22,161 nt of DNA from Planctomycetota bacterium (GTDB lineage Bacteria; Planctomycetota; Planctomycetia; Pirellulales; Thermoguttaceae). Numbering within the stretch: position 1 is the stretch's first letter; every line of letters starts with the position of its first letter. The stretch is from positions 1 to 22,161 of the forward strand of contig DQVB01000327.1 of assembly GCA_015661985.1 (NCBI GenBank), in the 5' to 3' direction. The translations under genes were made by a program, and so were the position numbers. Shown one piece after another: positions 6,700 through 14,168 of the stretch. A model generated the notes under the pieces. It saw only the letters and a program-made list of their open reading frames with translations, had not been told where the DNA came from and did not search any database.

Positions 6700-9001
6700 G
6701 TGCCGATCGCCGCACCGGCCTTTTCAGCCGCTCAGTGCCGGCCGCTGCCTCCGTGGCTTCTTCGTCCTGACCGTAGCCATAGCGGTGGCCGTAACGGTAG
6801 CTGTAGCCGTAGCCGTAACCGTAACCGTAATAGCTTTCGCTGTTCTTGCCGCTGAGTCGGTTGACGACCACCCCGAGGATCTTGATCTCCAGCGACGACA
6901 GGCTCTCCACGATCCGCGTGACCATCCGACGCGGATTCTTCTCGGGTTGCATCACCAGCACCAGGCCGTCGACCAGCCGCCCGATGATCGCCGCATCGGC
7001 CACCATGGCGGGCGGGCTGTCGATAATCACTTGGTCGTAGACGGTCTCTGCCCAGGCCAACAGTTCGTGGAAGCGGTCGGTAGCCAACAGTTCGGCAGGG
7101 TTCGTGGGCCGTGGGCCGGCGGGAAGGACGTCCAGGTTCGGCAGCACGTCCGGCCGGATGTGCTCGGAAACCACATCGGGCACCGGCGCTTCGTGACGCA
7201 GGACGCCGGAAAGGCCTTTGGGGCCTTTCAAATCGAGCAGTGGCGTAAGGCCCGGCCGCCGCATGTCGGCGTCCACCAGCAAGGTGCGCTTGCCCGCTTG
7301 GGCGTAAACGGCCGCCAGGTTGGCCGAGACGGTCGTCTTTCCGTCCCCCGGTTCGCTGCTGGAGATGACCAGGCTGCGCACCTGGCCTCGCGCCAGCGAC
7401 AAAGCGGTGCGCAGCGTCCGGAAGGCCTCCGTCTCCACCGCGTCCGGCCGCACATGGGCGTGCAGCGCACCGATGCCCCGCTCGGCCAGCGGCTCGAACT
7501 CCTGGAGCAGAGCCAATAGGGATACGCCGAGTTGGAGCTGTAATTCTTCGGGTGACCGGAAGCGGTCGTCCAGGAGGTCCTGGACATAGACCACCGCCAG
7601 ACCGACGGCCAACCCGAGGGTTACGGCAAGGAAGGCGACAACCACCAGCCGGGGTGAGACAGGTGCCGTGGGCACCTCCGGCTGAGTGAGCACGGCCGTG
7701 CGCACCATGCCGTTCTGTTCCCCCAGGTCGACGTCCTTGATCCGCTGCAGCACGGCGTCGTAATAGCGGCGGAGGCGGTCCAGATCCAGCTCCAGGTTCG
7801 TCAGCTCCGTGTTGTCTCGGTCCAGGGCAATAGCCCGTTGCATCTCCACTTCGTACTGCCGGCGCACAGCCTGTTCGTGCTGGCGTGCCTGCTCCAGCCG
7901 CTGGCGAGCCATCTGGATCAACACGGGCCTCAGCTCCCGGTCGCTGATCTGGCGGAGTTGGGCCAGTTGGTTCCGGTGCCGGTTTCGCAGGTATTCCTCC
8001 GCGATGCGGATCCGCTCCTGGGCCTCCTGCACCTCGTGATGGGCGGGCCCGTACCGCTGCAACAGCGTCTTCAGCCTCGCCGTGTTCTGCAACAGCTGCT
8101 CGTTCATCCGTGAAACGGTGTAGGTATCTCCCGGATCCAGCCCCAGCCGTTGCAAGAGGACCTGGCGGCCCACGCTATCCATAATCGAGAAAACATATTG
8201 CTGCAGATCTTCCCCGTTACGAACGGCTTGGTCGACCGCCCGATATTGGGCTTCCGCTTCCAGCCGATCCTCGATGGCCTCGGTCAGTGCGCTGTTGAGT
8301 TCCAGGGCCCGTTTGACGACCACACTCAGACCGTCCTGGGCGTCACGGATCACCAATTCTCCGGCCCGGCTGCGCGTCTGGACCAGCTCGGCCTCCTTGC
8401 GGCGGAGCTGCTCTTCCAGTTTACTCTTGTCCCGGGTGAGGATCTCCAGGATTTCACGGGCCGTGCTCCTGTGAAGCCGGTCCATGAAGGCCAAGTAGGC
8501 CGACAGCAGGCTTCGGACCACGGCTGCCGCCGCCCGCGGATCCCGAGACCGGTAAGCGACGTTCAGGATATTGGCACCGCGCACGAGGCTCACGTTCAGC
8601 TGATCGCGGAGCTTCTTCACACGTTCCTTGGGCGACACGGCGCGGAAGTCGACCAGATCGGGCGGCTTCAGCTGGGCCAAGGCATTCTTGAGCACCTCCT
8701 CGCCGGTGAACATGTTCTGGTAGGTGGGCATCAGATCCTTGGCCACCCGTTCGCCACTCATCCCCACCTGCCAGGTGTCTGAGCCGATCTGCAGCACCAG
8801 CAAAGAAGCGGTCGATTCGTAGATCCGGGGGGCCGTCAGGTAGTAGAGGGCACCCAAGATACAGCTGACGGCCAACGCCGCCAAGATGGTTCCTTTGCGA
8901 TAGCGCACCGATCGGAGGAAGCGCACCAGTTCGTACAGGGGATTCACTTCCCCCTGAGTGGCCAGCGCGATCGTAGGTGCCGGGGCGGTGACTTTTTCCA
9001 T
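6686..9001 (-). CDS. polysaccharide co-polymerase / BY-type tyrosine autokinase (Wzc-like)
   Basis: 771 residues. The N-terminal Wzz-type region has a first membrane segment at about 38-56; a long charged coiled-coil region spans about 180-430; a second membrane segment lies at about 451-473. The cytosolic BY-kinase follows, with Walker A (SSEPGDGKTT, Lys555), Walker A' (LLVDADMRRP, 574-583) and Walker B (VIIDSPP, 658-664). The C-terminus has ten tyrosines between 724 and 743, then a basic tail. In this family trans-phosphorylation of the tyrosine cluster controls oligomerisation, and so chain length and export. Activator and kinase lie in one chain, as in proteobacterial Wzc. The ATG at 9001 has no strong ribosome site; the gene starts 65 bases after the export gene ends, consistent with an operon. 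Confidence 0.96.
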   Translation of the reverse strand: MEKVTAPAPTIALATQGEVNPLYELVRFLRSVRYRKGTILAALAVSCILGALYYLTAPRIYESTASLLVLQIGSDTWQVGMSGERVAKDLMPTYQNMFTGEEVLKNALAQLKPPDLVDFRAVSPKERVKKLRDQLNVSLVRGANILNVAYRSRDPRAAAAVVRSLLSAYLAFMDRLHRSTAREILEILTRDKSKLEEQLRRKEAELVQTRSRAGELVIRDAQDGLSVVVKRALELNSALTEAIEDRLEAEAQYRAVDQAVRNGEDLQQYVFSIMDSVGRQVLLQRLGLDPGDTYTVSRMNEQLLQNTARLKTLLQRYGPAHHEVQEAQERIRIAEEYLRNRHRNQLAQLRQISDRELRPVLIQMARQRLEQARQHEQAVRRQYEVEMQRAIALDRDNTELTNLELDLDRLRRYYDAVLQRIKDVDLGEQNGMVRTAVLTQPEVPTAPVSPRLVVVAFLAVTLGLAVGLAVVYVQDLLDDRFRSPEELQLQLGVSLLALLQEFEPLAERGIGALHAHVRPDAVETEAFRTLRTALSLARGQVRSLVISSSEPGDGKTTVSANLAAVYAQAGKRTLLVDADMRRPGLTPLLDLKGPKGLSGVLRHEAPVPDVVSEHIRPDVLPNLDVLPAGPRPTNPAELLATDRFHELLAWAETVYDQVIIDSPPAMVADAAIIGRLVDGLVLVMQPEKNPRRMVTRIVESLSSLEIKILGVVVNRLSGKNSESYYGYGYGYGYSYRYGHRYGYGQDEEATEAAAGTERLKRPVRRSAREAA
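6770..6829 (-). repeat. degenerate hexanucleotide array encoding the Tyr/Gly kinase tail
   Basis: Ten consecutive 6-base units of TACGGT/TACGGC type, two of them identical TACGGT and neighbours differing by one or two bases, read in frame as Tyr-Gly, Tyr-Ser or Tyr-Arg pairs. They supply nine of the ten tail tyrosines; Tyr724 lies just upstream. Gain or loss of units keeps the frame and changes the number of phosphorylatable tyrosines. Confidence 0.8.
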
Positions 9002-9066
9002 CCGAGTGCCGTACCAGGAGGTTGTCTGCGGTCGGATTTCTCCGAATTGATCTTCCCGGGCCTGTG

Positions 9067-10185
9067 TCAGTACAAAGCGAAACTCCCGCCGATACCGAAG
9101 CGGATCACGTTGATCACCTCCATGAGGACGGTCAGCGGCGTGTGCTCCACGCTCACCGTGTCGCCAGGGGCCAGGCGGATGTTCTCGGCCAGGTTCCGCT
9201 TGGCCTTGCGGAGACTGACCTCGATGACGGCCGTGGCGTTCGGCTCACCTGCCGGGTTGCGGATCACGTACACTTTGTCAGCCACCTGTTGCGTGAGCCC
9301 ACCTGCCATGGCGATGGCGCCCAACACACGCACTTCATGGTTGACCGGCAATTCATACTGGCCGGGCTTCTTGACCAACCCGATCACTTGGATCGGCTCC
9401 GGGTGGCGCCGCTCGACGCGGACCACCGAACCGTCTTCCAGGTATTTGCCTTGAGGGCCCAGCAGTATTTCGCTGGCCAGGTCCACGCGGGCCACCCGAA
9501 CCTGTTCTTCGGGCATCAGGGAGGTGGTCTCGCGGCCAGCGTGGCGGGCCCCGGTGGTGCCTTGTGCAAAAGAGGCCAGCGTCGTGCCGCCGGGACTGGC
9601 CGACCCCAACGGGCGGCGGATCTCCACCACGGTGCCCGCATCCTCGGCCAGCCCGCCTGCGGCCACCAGGGCGCTCATCAGATAGCTTGATCCGCGTGGC
9701 AGCTCGTAAACCCCCGGCTCCTCAACTGCCCCCAGCACGGTGATCCGATTGGTGCCCCGCTCCTTCATGGTCACCGTCACCTGGGGCTGGCGAAACAGGC
9801 CTCGATGCACGCAGGCGGCGGCGATCACCTGCTCGGCGCCCATGAGCTTGAGCCCGGCCAAGGGCACAGGCCCCAATTCGGGGATGATCCCGTTTCCGTC
9901 TTCCCCCACGCGCACGGGAAAACGAGTGATGGCCGCCGCGTCCAATCCAGCGGCGATGGACACCTCCAGCACGTCGCCCCGTTCGATCCGCTCGCTATCG
10001 GCCGGCGGCCCGGCAAAACGGGAAAGATCCACTGTCTGCGCATTCTGCACGGGAGGGGCAAGCAGCTCGGGCGGGCAGTCGGCCGCCCTGTAGTGACGGG
10101 TGGCCGAACAGCCGGCCAGAAGGGTTGCCAAAAGGAGTGTCCCCGCGGACATCCCACCCGTCATCCTGCTCCGGAATTTCCCCAT
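9067..10185 (-). CDS. outer-membrane polysaccharide export lipoprotein (Wza-like, Poly_export + SLBB)
   Basis: 372 residues. A lipoprotein signal peptide ends in LLAGC (Cys26 lipidated). The Poly_export domain follows (about 65-140, with the characteristic ERGDVLEV near 68), then two SLBB-type segments (about 147-190 and 264-312, each with a GxVxxPGxYELP pattern) and a short C-terminal part. Wza-family proteins form the outer-membrane channel through which polymer leaves the cell, coupled to the Wzc kinase encoded just downstream. The ATG at 10185 has AAGG with 7-base spacing. It is the first gene of the minus-strand unit export protein - kinase - polymerase. I do not see an obvious Wza-like C-terminal amphipathic pore helix, a feature that is variable in the family. 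Confidence 0.95.
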   Translation of the reverse strand: MGKFRSRMTGGMSAGTLLLATLLAGCSATRHYRAADCPPELLAPPVQNAQTVDLSRFAGPPADSERIERGDVLEVSIAAGLDAAAITRFPVRVGEDGNGIIPELGPVPLAGLKLMGAEQVIAAACVHRGLFRQPQVTVTMKERGTNRITVLGAVEEPGVYELPRGSSYLMSALVAAGGLAEDAGTVVEIRRPLGSASPGGTTLASFAQGTTGARHAGRETTSLMPEEQVRVARVDLASEILLGPQGKYLEDGSVVRVERRHPEPIQVIGLVKKPGQYELPVNHEVRVLGAIAMAGGLTQQVADKVYVIRNPAGEPNATAVIEVSLRKAKRNLAENIRLAPGDTVSVEHTPLTVLMEVINVIRFGIGGSFALY

Positions 10186-10368
10186 TGTGTGACCTTGGAC
10201 GTACGACGAAGAAGGGAAAACCGCTATCGGGCTGCTCGGTGGCCGGTCTGGAACACGCGGCCAACTGGGAACCAGACGGCCCCGGCCGACGGCCTCCTCG
10301 ATGAAATCCGTCGGGCACCCCCCTGGGGCCCCGGGCGGGGAGGAGTGAGCTTTCCGCAGCGGAGGCGA

Positions 10369-10397
10369 AGATTAGTCGACAGAGGCGGTATTGGCAA
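10369..10397 (-). promoter_or_regulatory. candidate promoter for the export/kinase/polymerase unit
   Basis: The minus strand carries TTGCCA (10392-10397; 5/6 match to a -35) and TAATCT (10369-10374; 3/6) with an ideal 17-base spacer. The implied start leaves a leader of about 175 bases before the ATG at 10185. Confidence 0.35.
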
Positions 10398-10423
10398 CGC
10401 CAGTTATTCGGCGCAGTACCGCC
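10384..10423. promoter_or_regulatory. inverted repeat GGCGGTA/TACCGCC, possible operator
   Basis: GGCGGTA (10384-10390) and its exact complement TACCGCC (10417-10423) enclose 26 bases that contain the candidate -35 box of the export gene and a small TGGC/GCCA inverted repeat (10392-10402). Such symmetry around a promoter fits a regulator site. GGCGGTA is also seven of the eight core bases (GGCGGTAG) of the ops element used by RfaH. Confidence 0.3.
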
Positions 10424-10468
10424 GGCCGCATGACGTAGTTGACATCCTTGGACCCACATAAGTTGGCC

Positions 10469-10496
10469 TTGACCCTCTCCATGCGGTCCAAATAAA
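10469..10496 (+). promoter_or_regulatory. candidate promoter for the glycosyltransferase cassette
   Basis: TTGACC (10469-10474; 5/6) and AATAAA (10491-10496; 4/6) are separated by 16 bases. This is the best plus-strand match I see in the divergent region. The transcript would carry a leader of about 360 bases before the GTG at 10864. Confidence 0.35.
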
Positions 10497-10565
10497 CTCC
10501 TGCCTCGCAAAGGGTTCGACCACGGCGATTGAGTTCACCAAGGCGTGCTTTGGCCAGCTCAGCCG

Positions 10566-10584
10566 AGGGCACTGGAAGTGCCCT
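10566..10584 (+). other. perfect 7-bp hairpin in the cassette leader
   Basis: AGGGCAC and GTGCCCT around the 5-base loop TGGAA. It lies in the predicted leader upstream of the first glycosyltransferase. No T-run follows, so an attenuator or protein-binding hairpin is as likely as a terminator. Confidence 0.35.
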
Positions 10585-10863
10585 GGGTGCTTTGAGCCGA
10601 TTCACCGGCGTGCCCCCGGCCCAGCCAGCTGGGTTGCTGGAGGGAGCCCAGCAGGCGGATCCGTTGCGTTTGGGACGCCGTAGCACCGATCCGGTCCATG
10701 GGACTGTGCCTGAGGCGACGGCGGACCGACCGAGCGGTTTCGACGTCGCCGGTCGTTCCAGCGTTGGCTCGCGGGGCGAGCGGGCCGCTGGTGCCAACGG
10801 GCCGATGGGAACACGCACGGTTCGCCGGATCACCATACCAGACAGCACACGCGGAACCCCCAG

Positions 10864-12189
10864 GTGAACATCCTTTTTCTTACCCACTACTTTCCGCCGG
10901 AAGTGAACGCACCGGCCACGCGGACCTACGAGCACTGTGTGCGTTGGGCCCGTGCCGGACACAGAATAACCGTTGTGACGTGTGTCCCAAACTGCCCGGA
11001 TGGACGGGTTTACCCTGGCTACCTGAACCGATTCCCCTATCAAGTGGAATGGATGGACGGCCTCCAGGTGGTGCGCGTCTGGACCTATGTGGCGCCCAAT
11101 GCGGGAACATTTCGGCGGATCACCAATTACGTCTCCTACATGGCCAGCGCTTCGCTGGTTGGCTTACGATTGGCTCGTCCCGATGTGGTGGTAGCCACGT
11201 CACCCCAGTTCTTCTGCGGCTGGGCCGGCGTGTTGGTGTCACGCATGAAGCGGGCTCCGCTGGTCCTGGAGATCCGCGACATCTGGCCGGAGTCGATCCG
11301 GGCGGTGGGCGCTATCCGCAGTGGCATACTCCTGCGAATGTTGGAGACTTTGGAGCGCAAGCTCTACTGCGCCGCGGACCACGTCGTCACCGTGGGGGAC
11401 GGATATCGCCGTCACATCGTGGGGAAGATCGACAAGGGGATTCCCGTTTCGGTCATCCCGAACGGCGTCGACTTGGAGCGGTTTTCTCCTCGCGATCCCG
11501 ACCCGGAGCTGCGCCGACAGTGGGGCGCGGAGGGCAAGTTTGTCTGCTCTTACGTGGGCACCATCGGCATGGCCCACGGGCTGGAGGTGGTCATCGAAGC
11601 GGCGAGGCTTTTGCGGCAAAAGGGCCGCGATGACATCCGCTTTTGGCTGGTCGGCGACGGGGCCTGCCGCTCGCAACTGGCGGACATGGCCAGACAGGCC
11701 GGGGTGGACGAGATGGTTATTCTCCCCGGCAGGCAGGCGAAAGAGCGGATTCCGGCGGTGCTGGCCAGCTCCGACGCCTGCCTGGTACATCTCCGCAAGT
11801 GCGCTTTGTTCGAGGCAGTCATCCCGTCCAAATTGTTTGAGATGTTGGCCATGGTCCGCCCCGTGATCATGGGGGTGCCCGGCCCGGCGCGGAGGATCGT
11901 GTTGCGGGCTTGCGGCGGTTTGACCATCGAGTCGGAATCCCCGGAGGCCCTGGCTGTGGCCGTGGAATCGCTGGCCGACTGCCCGGAAACCACCTGGCAG
12001 AGAAACGAGTGGCCGCGCACTTACGTGGCCCGCCATTTCAGCCGGGACAGCTTGGCCGCACGGTATCTCGACCTGCTGGAAAGTGTAACCGCACACGGTG
12101 CCTGGCCGACGGAAGCCATCGAACGAGGCAAGAGGGGACGGATGGCCGGGGGCGCTGCCTGGGAAACAGCAGGCCGGCGGGCGGCGTAG
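10864..12189 (+). CDS. family 4 glycosyltransferase, WbuB-like
   Basis: 441 residues from a GTG. The N-terminal Rossmann half begins MNILFLTHYFPPE and includes LEIRDIWPESI (135-145), a signature of the WbuB-like branch of GT4 enzymes. The C-terminal half shows SYVGTIGMAHGLE (229-241) and the nucleotide-sugar site around FEAVIPSKLFEMLA (316-329). These enzymes are retaining GT-B transferases that add a sugar to an undecaprenyl-diphosphate-linked acceptor on the cytosolic face. The sugar specificity cannot be read from sequence. The last 30 residues are polar and diverge from the fold. It is the first plus-strand gene after the divergent region. The start is supported by strong N-terminal family similarity, although only a weak GGA lies upstream. 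Confidence 0.93.
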   Translation: MNILFLTHYFPPEVNAPATRTYEHCVRWARAGHRITVVTCVPNCPDGRVYPGYLNRFPYQVEWMDGLQVVRVWTYVAPNAGTFRRITNYVSYMASASLVGLRLARPDVVVATSPQFFCGWAGVLVSRMKRAPLVLEIRDIWPESIRAVGAIRSGILLRMLETLERKLYCAADHVVTVGDGYRRHIVGKIDKGIPVSVIPNGVDLERFSPRDPDPELRRQWGAEGKFVCSYVGTIGMAHGLEVVIEAARLLRQKGRDDIRFWLVGDGACRSQLADMARQAGVDEMVILPGRQAKERIPAVLASSDACLVHLRKCALFEAVIPSKLFEMLAMVRPVIMGVPGPARRIVLRACGGLTIESESPEALAVAVESLADCPETTWQRNEWPRTYVARHFSRDSLAARYLDLLESVTAHGAWPTEAIERGKRGRMAGGAAWETAGRRAA

Positions 12190-12392
12190 CCAGATGCATC
12201 ACCACCGGGAATCGCGCAACGGATGCTTTCCTCGTACATGTCTGCCGGCCTTTCCGCATGCGCTGTTTCCGCACGACTGGGGAACCGCAGAGCCCATTGG
12301 GAATGTCCGAAGGGCGTGAGTGATATGGCGGCGTCCCCATGGTCTGGGGACGATGACAACGGCGACCGGGCGCGCTGGACAGAAGGCCGTAT
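12190..12392. other. 203-base spacer with a hairpin
   Basis: No gene is seen. A perfect inverted repeat CGTCCCC/GGGGACG (12332-12352, 7-base loop) precedes the next gene by 40 bases. It could terminate or attenuate transcription, or shape the leader of the polymerase gene; no T-run follows. Confidence 0.4.
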
Positions 12393-14168
12393 TTGGCCAG
12401 AGGCGGTGGGGTTTGCGCCGGACGGCGGGGTGTCGTGACCCAAACACAAACGACGCGAGCAGACAGTGCCGCAGGAACAATGACCACAGGGACAGGCGAG
12501 ATTGGAGTTGTGGTCCCCGCGACGGAGACGGCGTATGGGCAGTCCCGGCCGCCGAGCAGCCAGGCTGCCGACTCTGTCTTCGGGCAGCTGTCTCTGATCG
12601 CGGTGGCGCGATACTTCCTTCTGGGCCTCGCCCTCGCTTGTCTGGCCGATATTCGCAGCACGCTGCCGGTCTGGCACGCCCTGTCGCGCGCGCTGCTGAT
12701 GAGCCTTCTCTTCGGCGCTTTGTTGTTGCCCTTGCGCCGGGCCCTGGCGTTTCTGCTTCTTGTCGCTGTCGTCTGTCCTGACATCGTACAGTCCGCCTCG
12801 CAGGTAGCCGAATACGGCGCGTTTTCTGTGGCCAGCCCGTGGCAGACGTCGATCGGGCCGTTGCGCCCCAGCTGGCTCATCTTCGCCTACTGCCTGGTTC
12901 TGCTGGTACGATGCGGAACCTGCCTGTGTGATTGGGTGGTGTTTGTTGCCGCACTGTGGTTCGGGACGGTGCCCTTTGTCACAGGGGCGCTGTACGGAGG
13001 GTTCAGTACGCCCGTTGCATCCATCCACATCCCGGTGGACGTGAAGATCCCCTTCCTTCTTCTTGTCGCCGTGGTGCTCTTTCGCAGCTACATGGGCAGG
13101 CGCCCTGAAGAACTGGCAACGTTGTTGGCAGCCTTCATCGGCGCCGTGCTGGCTCGGCACCTGATAGACTTCGTCTACTGGCTGCTGGGGATCGGATCCT
13201 ACTTTGCCGGCGCGAATCGCGTAAGCTTGGATTCGACAAAGGGTACGGTCGTGTTCATGCTGCTGATCTCCCTCTCCTTGATCTTTGTCTGGAGACGGCG
13301 GCTTTTGGGGTCGGTTCTGGGGGTCATCAGCTCGGTCCTCATCGTCGTTTACACCACACGCATGTTATGGGTGACCTCGATTGCCGCCGTCATCATCTTC
13401 GTGGGGATGATGCGCACGACAAAGTGGCTATGGGTGACCATCGCCACTGGGCTTATTGCGTTGGCGGGTCTCTGGTTTCTAGTGACGGTGAGCCCGGAGA
13501 ATATTGAACTAGCCCTTTGCCGCGGCAATCGCTTCTGGGGTGTTGAGGGACTGGGCGACGTCCTTTGGCGGCTTGATCCGGTGCGCTACGCGGAGCTCCA
13601 CAACGCGATTGGCACGAATGTACGTCGCCAGGCAATTCTTTGGGGCAGCGGATACGGCAGCTACTACACCGAACTGATCATGCCCTTTCCCGTGAAAATG
13701 GCCGACTCGTTTCCGGATTACAGCCTCGCCAGCGGGCGTTTCTATACCTGCCATGACTACATCATTCGGACGTTCTTCAAATACGGTCTCGTGGGGCTGG
13801 CGATTCTCTCAGCGGTCTGGCTGGTGCCCGGCTGGAAGTGCTTTCGCGCTTTCCGTGGCGGTGTTGGGTCGCTGGGAGGCCTCATCGTATCGGCCGTGGC
13901 GTTTCTCCCCACCTCGATACTGCAGCTGTCATGGTCGGGTAAGGGAGTGATCATCAGCGGGTTCCTGATCGCGGTATACGTCACAGCTTGTGAATTGCAG
14001 CCGCAGGCCATCGAGCAGACGGGGCGAAGACGGATTGCGCGGCTACCCGGTTTGATTCGCTGGCCGCTATGCCCACGTGCGGGTCAGCCCGGCCTGGTGA
14101 TGCCCCGACGGGGCTTTGATCGATTCTTCAAGGCGTATCGCGAGAGCGGGAGGCCATGGCGCACGTAG
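12393..14168 (+). CDS. O-antigen polymerase-like (Wzy-type) membrane protein
   Basis: Up to 591 residues. About 65 polar residues precede ten or more hydrophobic segments between roughly 68 and 530. The C-terminal half resembles Wzy_C: YTTRMLW (320-326) may stand where SLSRG usually is, then ILWGSGYGSYY (415-425), CHDYIIRTFFKYGLVGL (453-469) after a long extracytoplasmic loop. Its place between a glycosyltransferase and a flippase suggests it polymerises the repeat unit at the periplasmic face. Similarity is weak, as is normal for Wzy proteins. The TTG at 12393 has GAAGG at 6-base spacing; a GTG at 12435 or the ATG at 12480 (after AGGAA) are alternatives, and the first 65 residues look poorly constrained. 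Its end overlaps the flippase gene by 13 bases. Confidence 0.85.
   Translation: MARGGGVCAGRRGVVTQTQTTRADSAAGTMTTGTGEIGVVVPATETAYGQSRPPSSQAADSVFGQLSLIAVARYFLLGLALACLADIRSTLPVWHALSRALLMSLLFGALLLPLRRALAFLLLVAVVCPDIVQSASQVAEYGAFSVASPWQTSIGPLRPSWLIFAYCLVLLVRCGTCLCDWVVFVAALWFGTVPFVTGALYGGFSTPVASIHIPVDVKIPFLLLVAVVLFRSYMGRRPEELATLLAAFIGAVLARHLIDFVYWLLGIGSYFAGANRVSLDSTKGTVVFMLLISLSLIFVWRRRLLGSVLGVISSVLIVVYTTRMLWVTSIAAVIIFVGMMRTTKWLWVTIATGLIALAGLWFLVTVSPENIELALCRGNRFWGVEGLGDVLWRLDPVRYAELHNAIGTNVRRQAILWGSGYGSYYTELIMPFPVKMADSFPDYSLASGRFYTCHDYIIRTFFKYGLVGLAILSAVWLVPGWKCFRAFRGGVGSLGGLIVSAVAFLPTSILQLSWSGKGVIISGFLIAVYVTACELQPQAIEQTGRRRIARLPGLIRWPLCPRAGQPGLVMPRRGFDRFFKAYRESGRPWRT

Larger units (their letters stand above)
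10186..10863. other. divergent control region between the two polysaccharide transcription units
   Basis: 678 bases between divergent genes. No convincing gene is present, though one minus-strand frame (about 10372-10590) reads fairly protein-like and could be a remnant. Candidate promoters face both ways, an inverted GGCGGTA/TACCGCC pair flanks one -35 box, and a perfect hairpin lies at 10566-10584. Both transcripts would have long leaders of about 180 and 360 bases. Confidence 0.6.

Noticed and set aside
10439..10444. Perfect TTGACA -35 box on the plus strand
   Set aside because: No acceptable -10 lies 16-18 bases downstream; the nearest ATAAG element is too close. The TTGACC/AATAAA pair further on fits better.
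12021..13160. 379-codon minus-strand frame across the end of the first glycosyltransferase and the start of the Wzy-like gene
   Set aside because: Its composition is low-complexity and polar, it spans two plus-strand genes and their spacer, and no family motif is visible.
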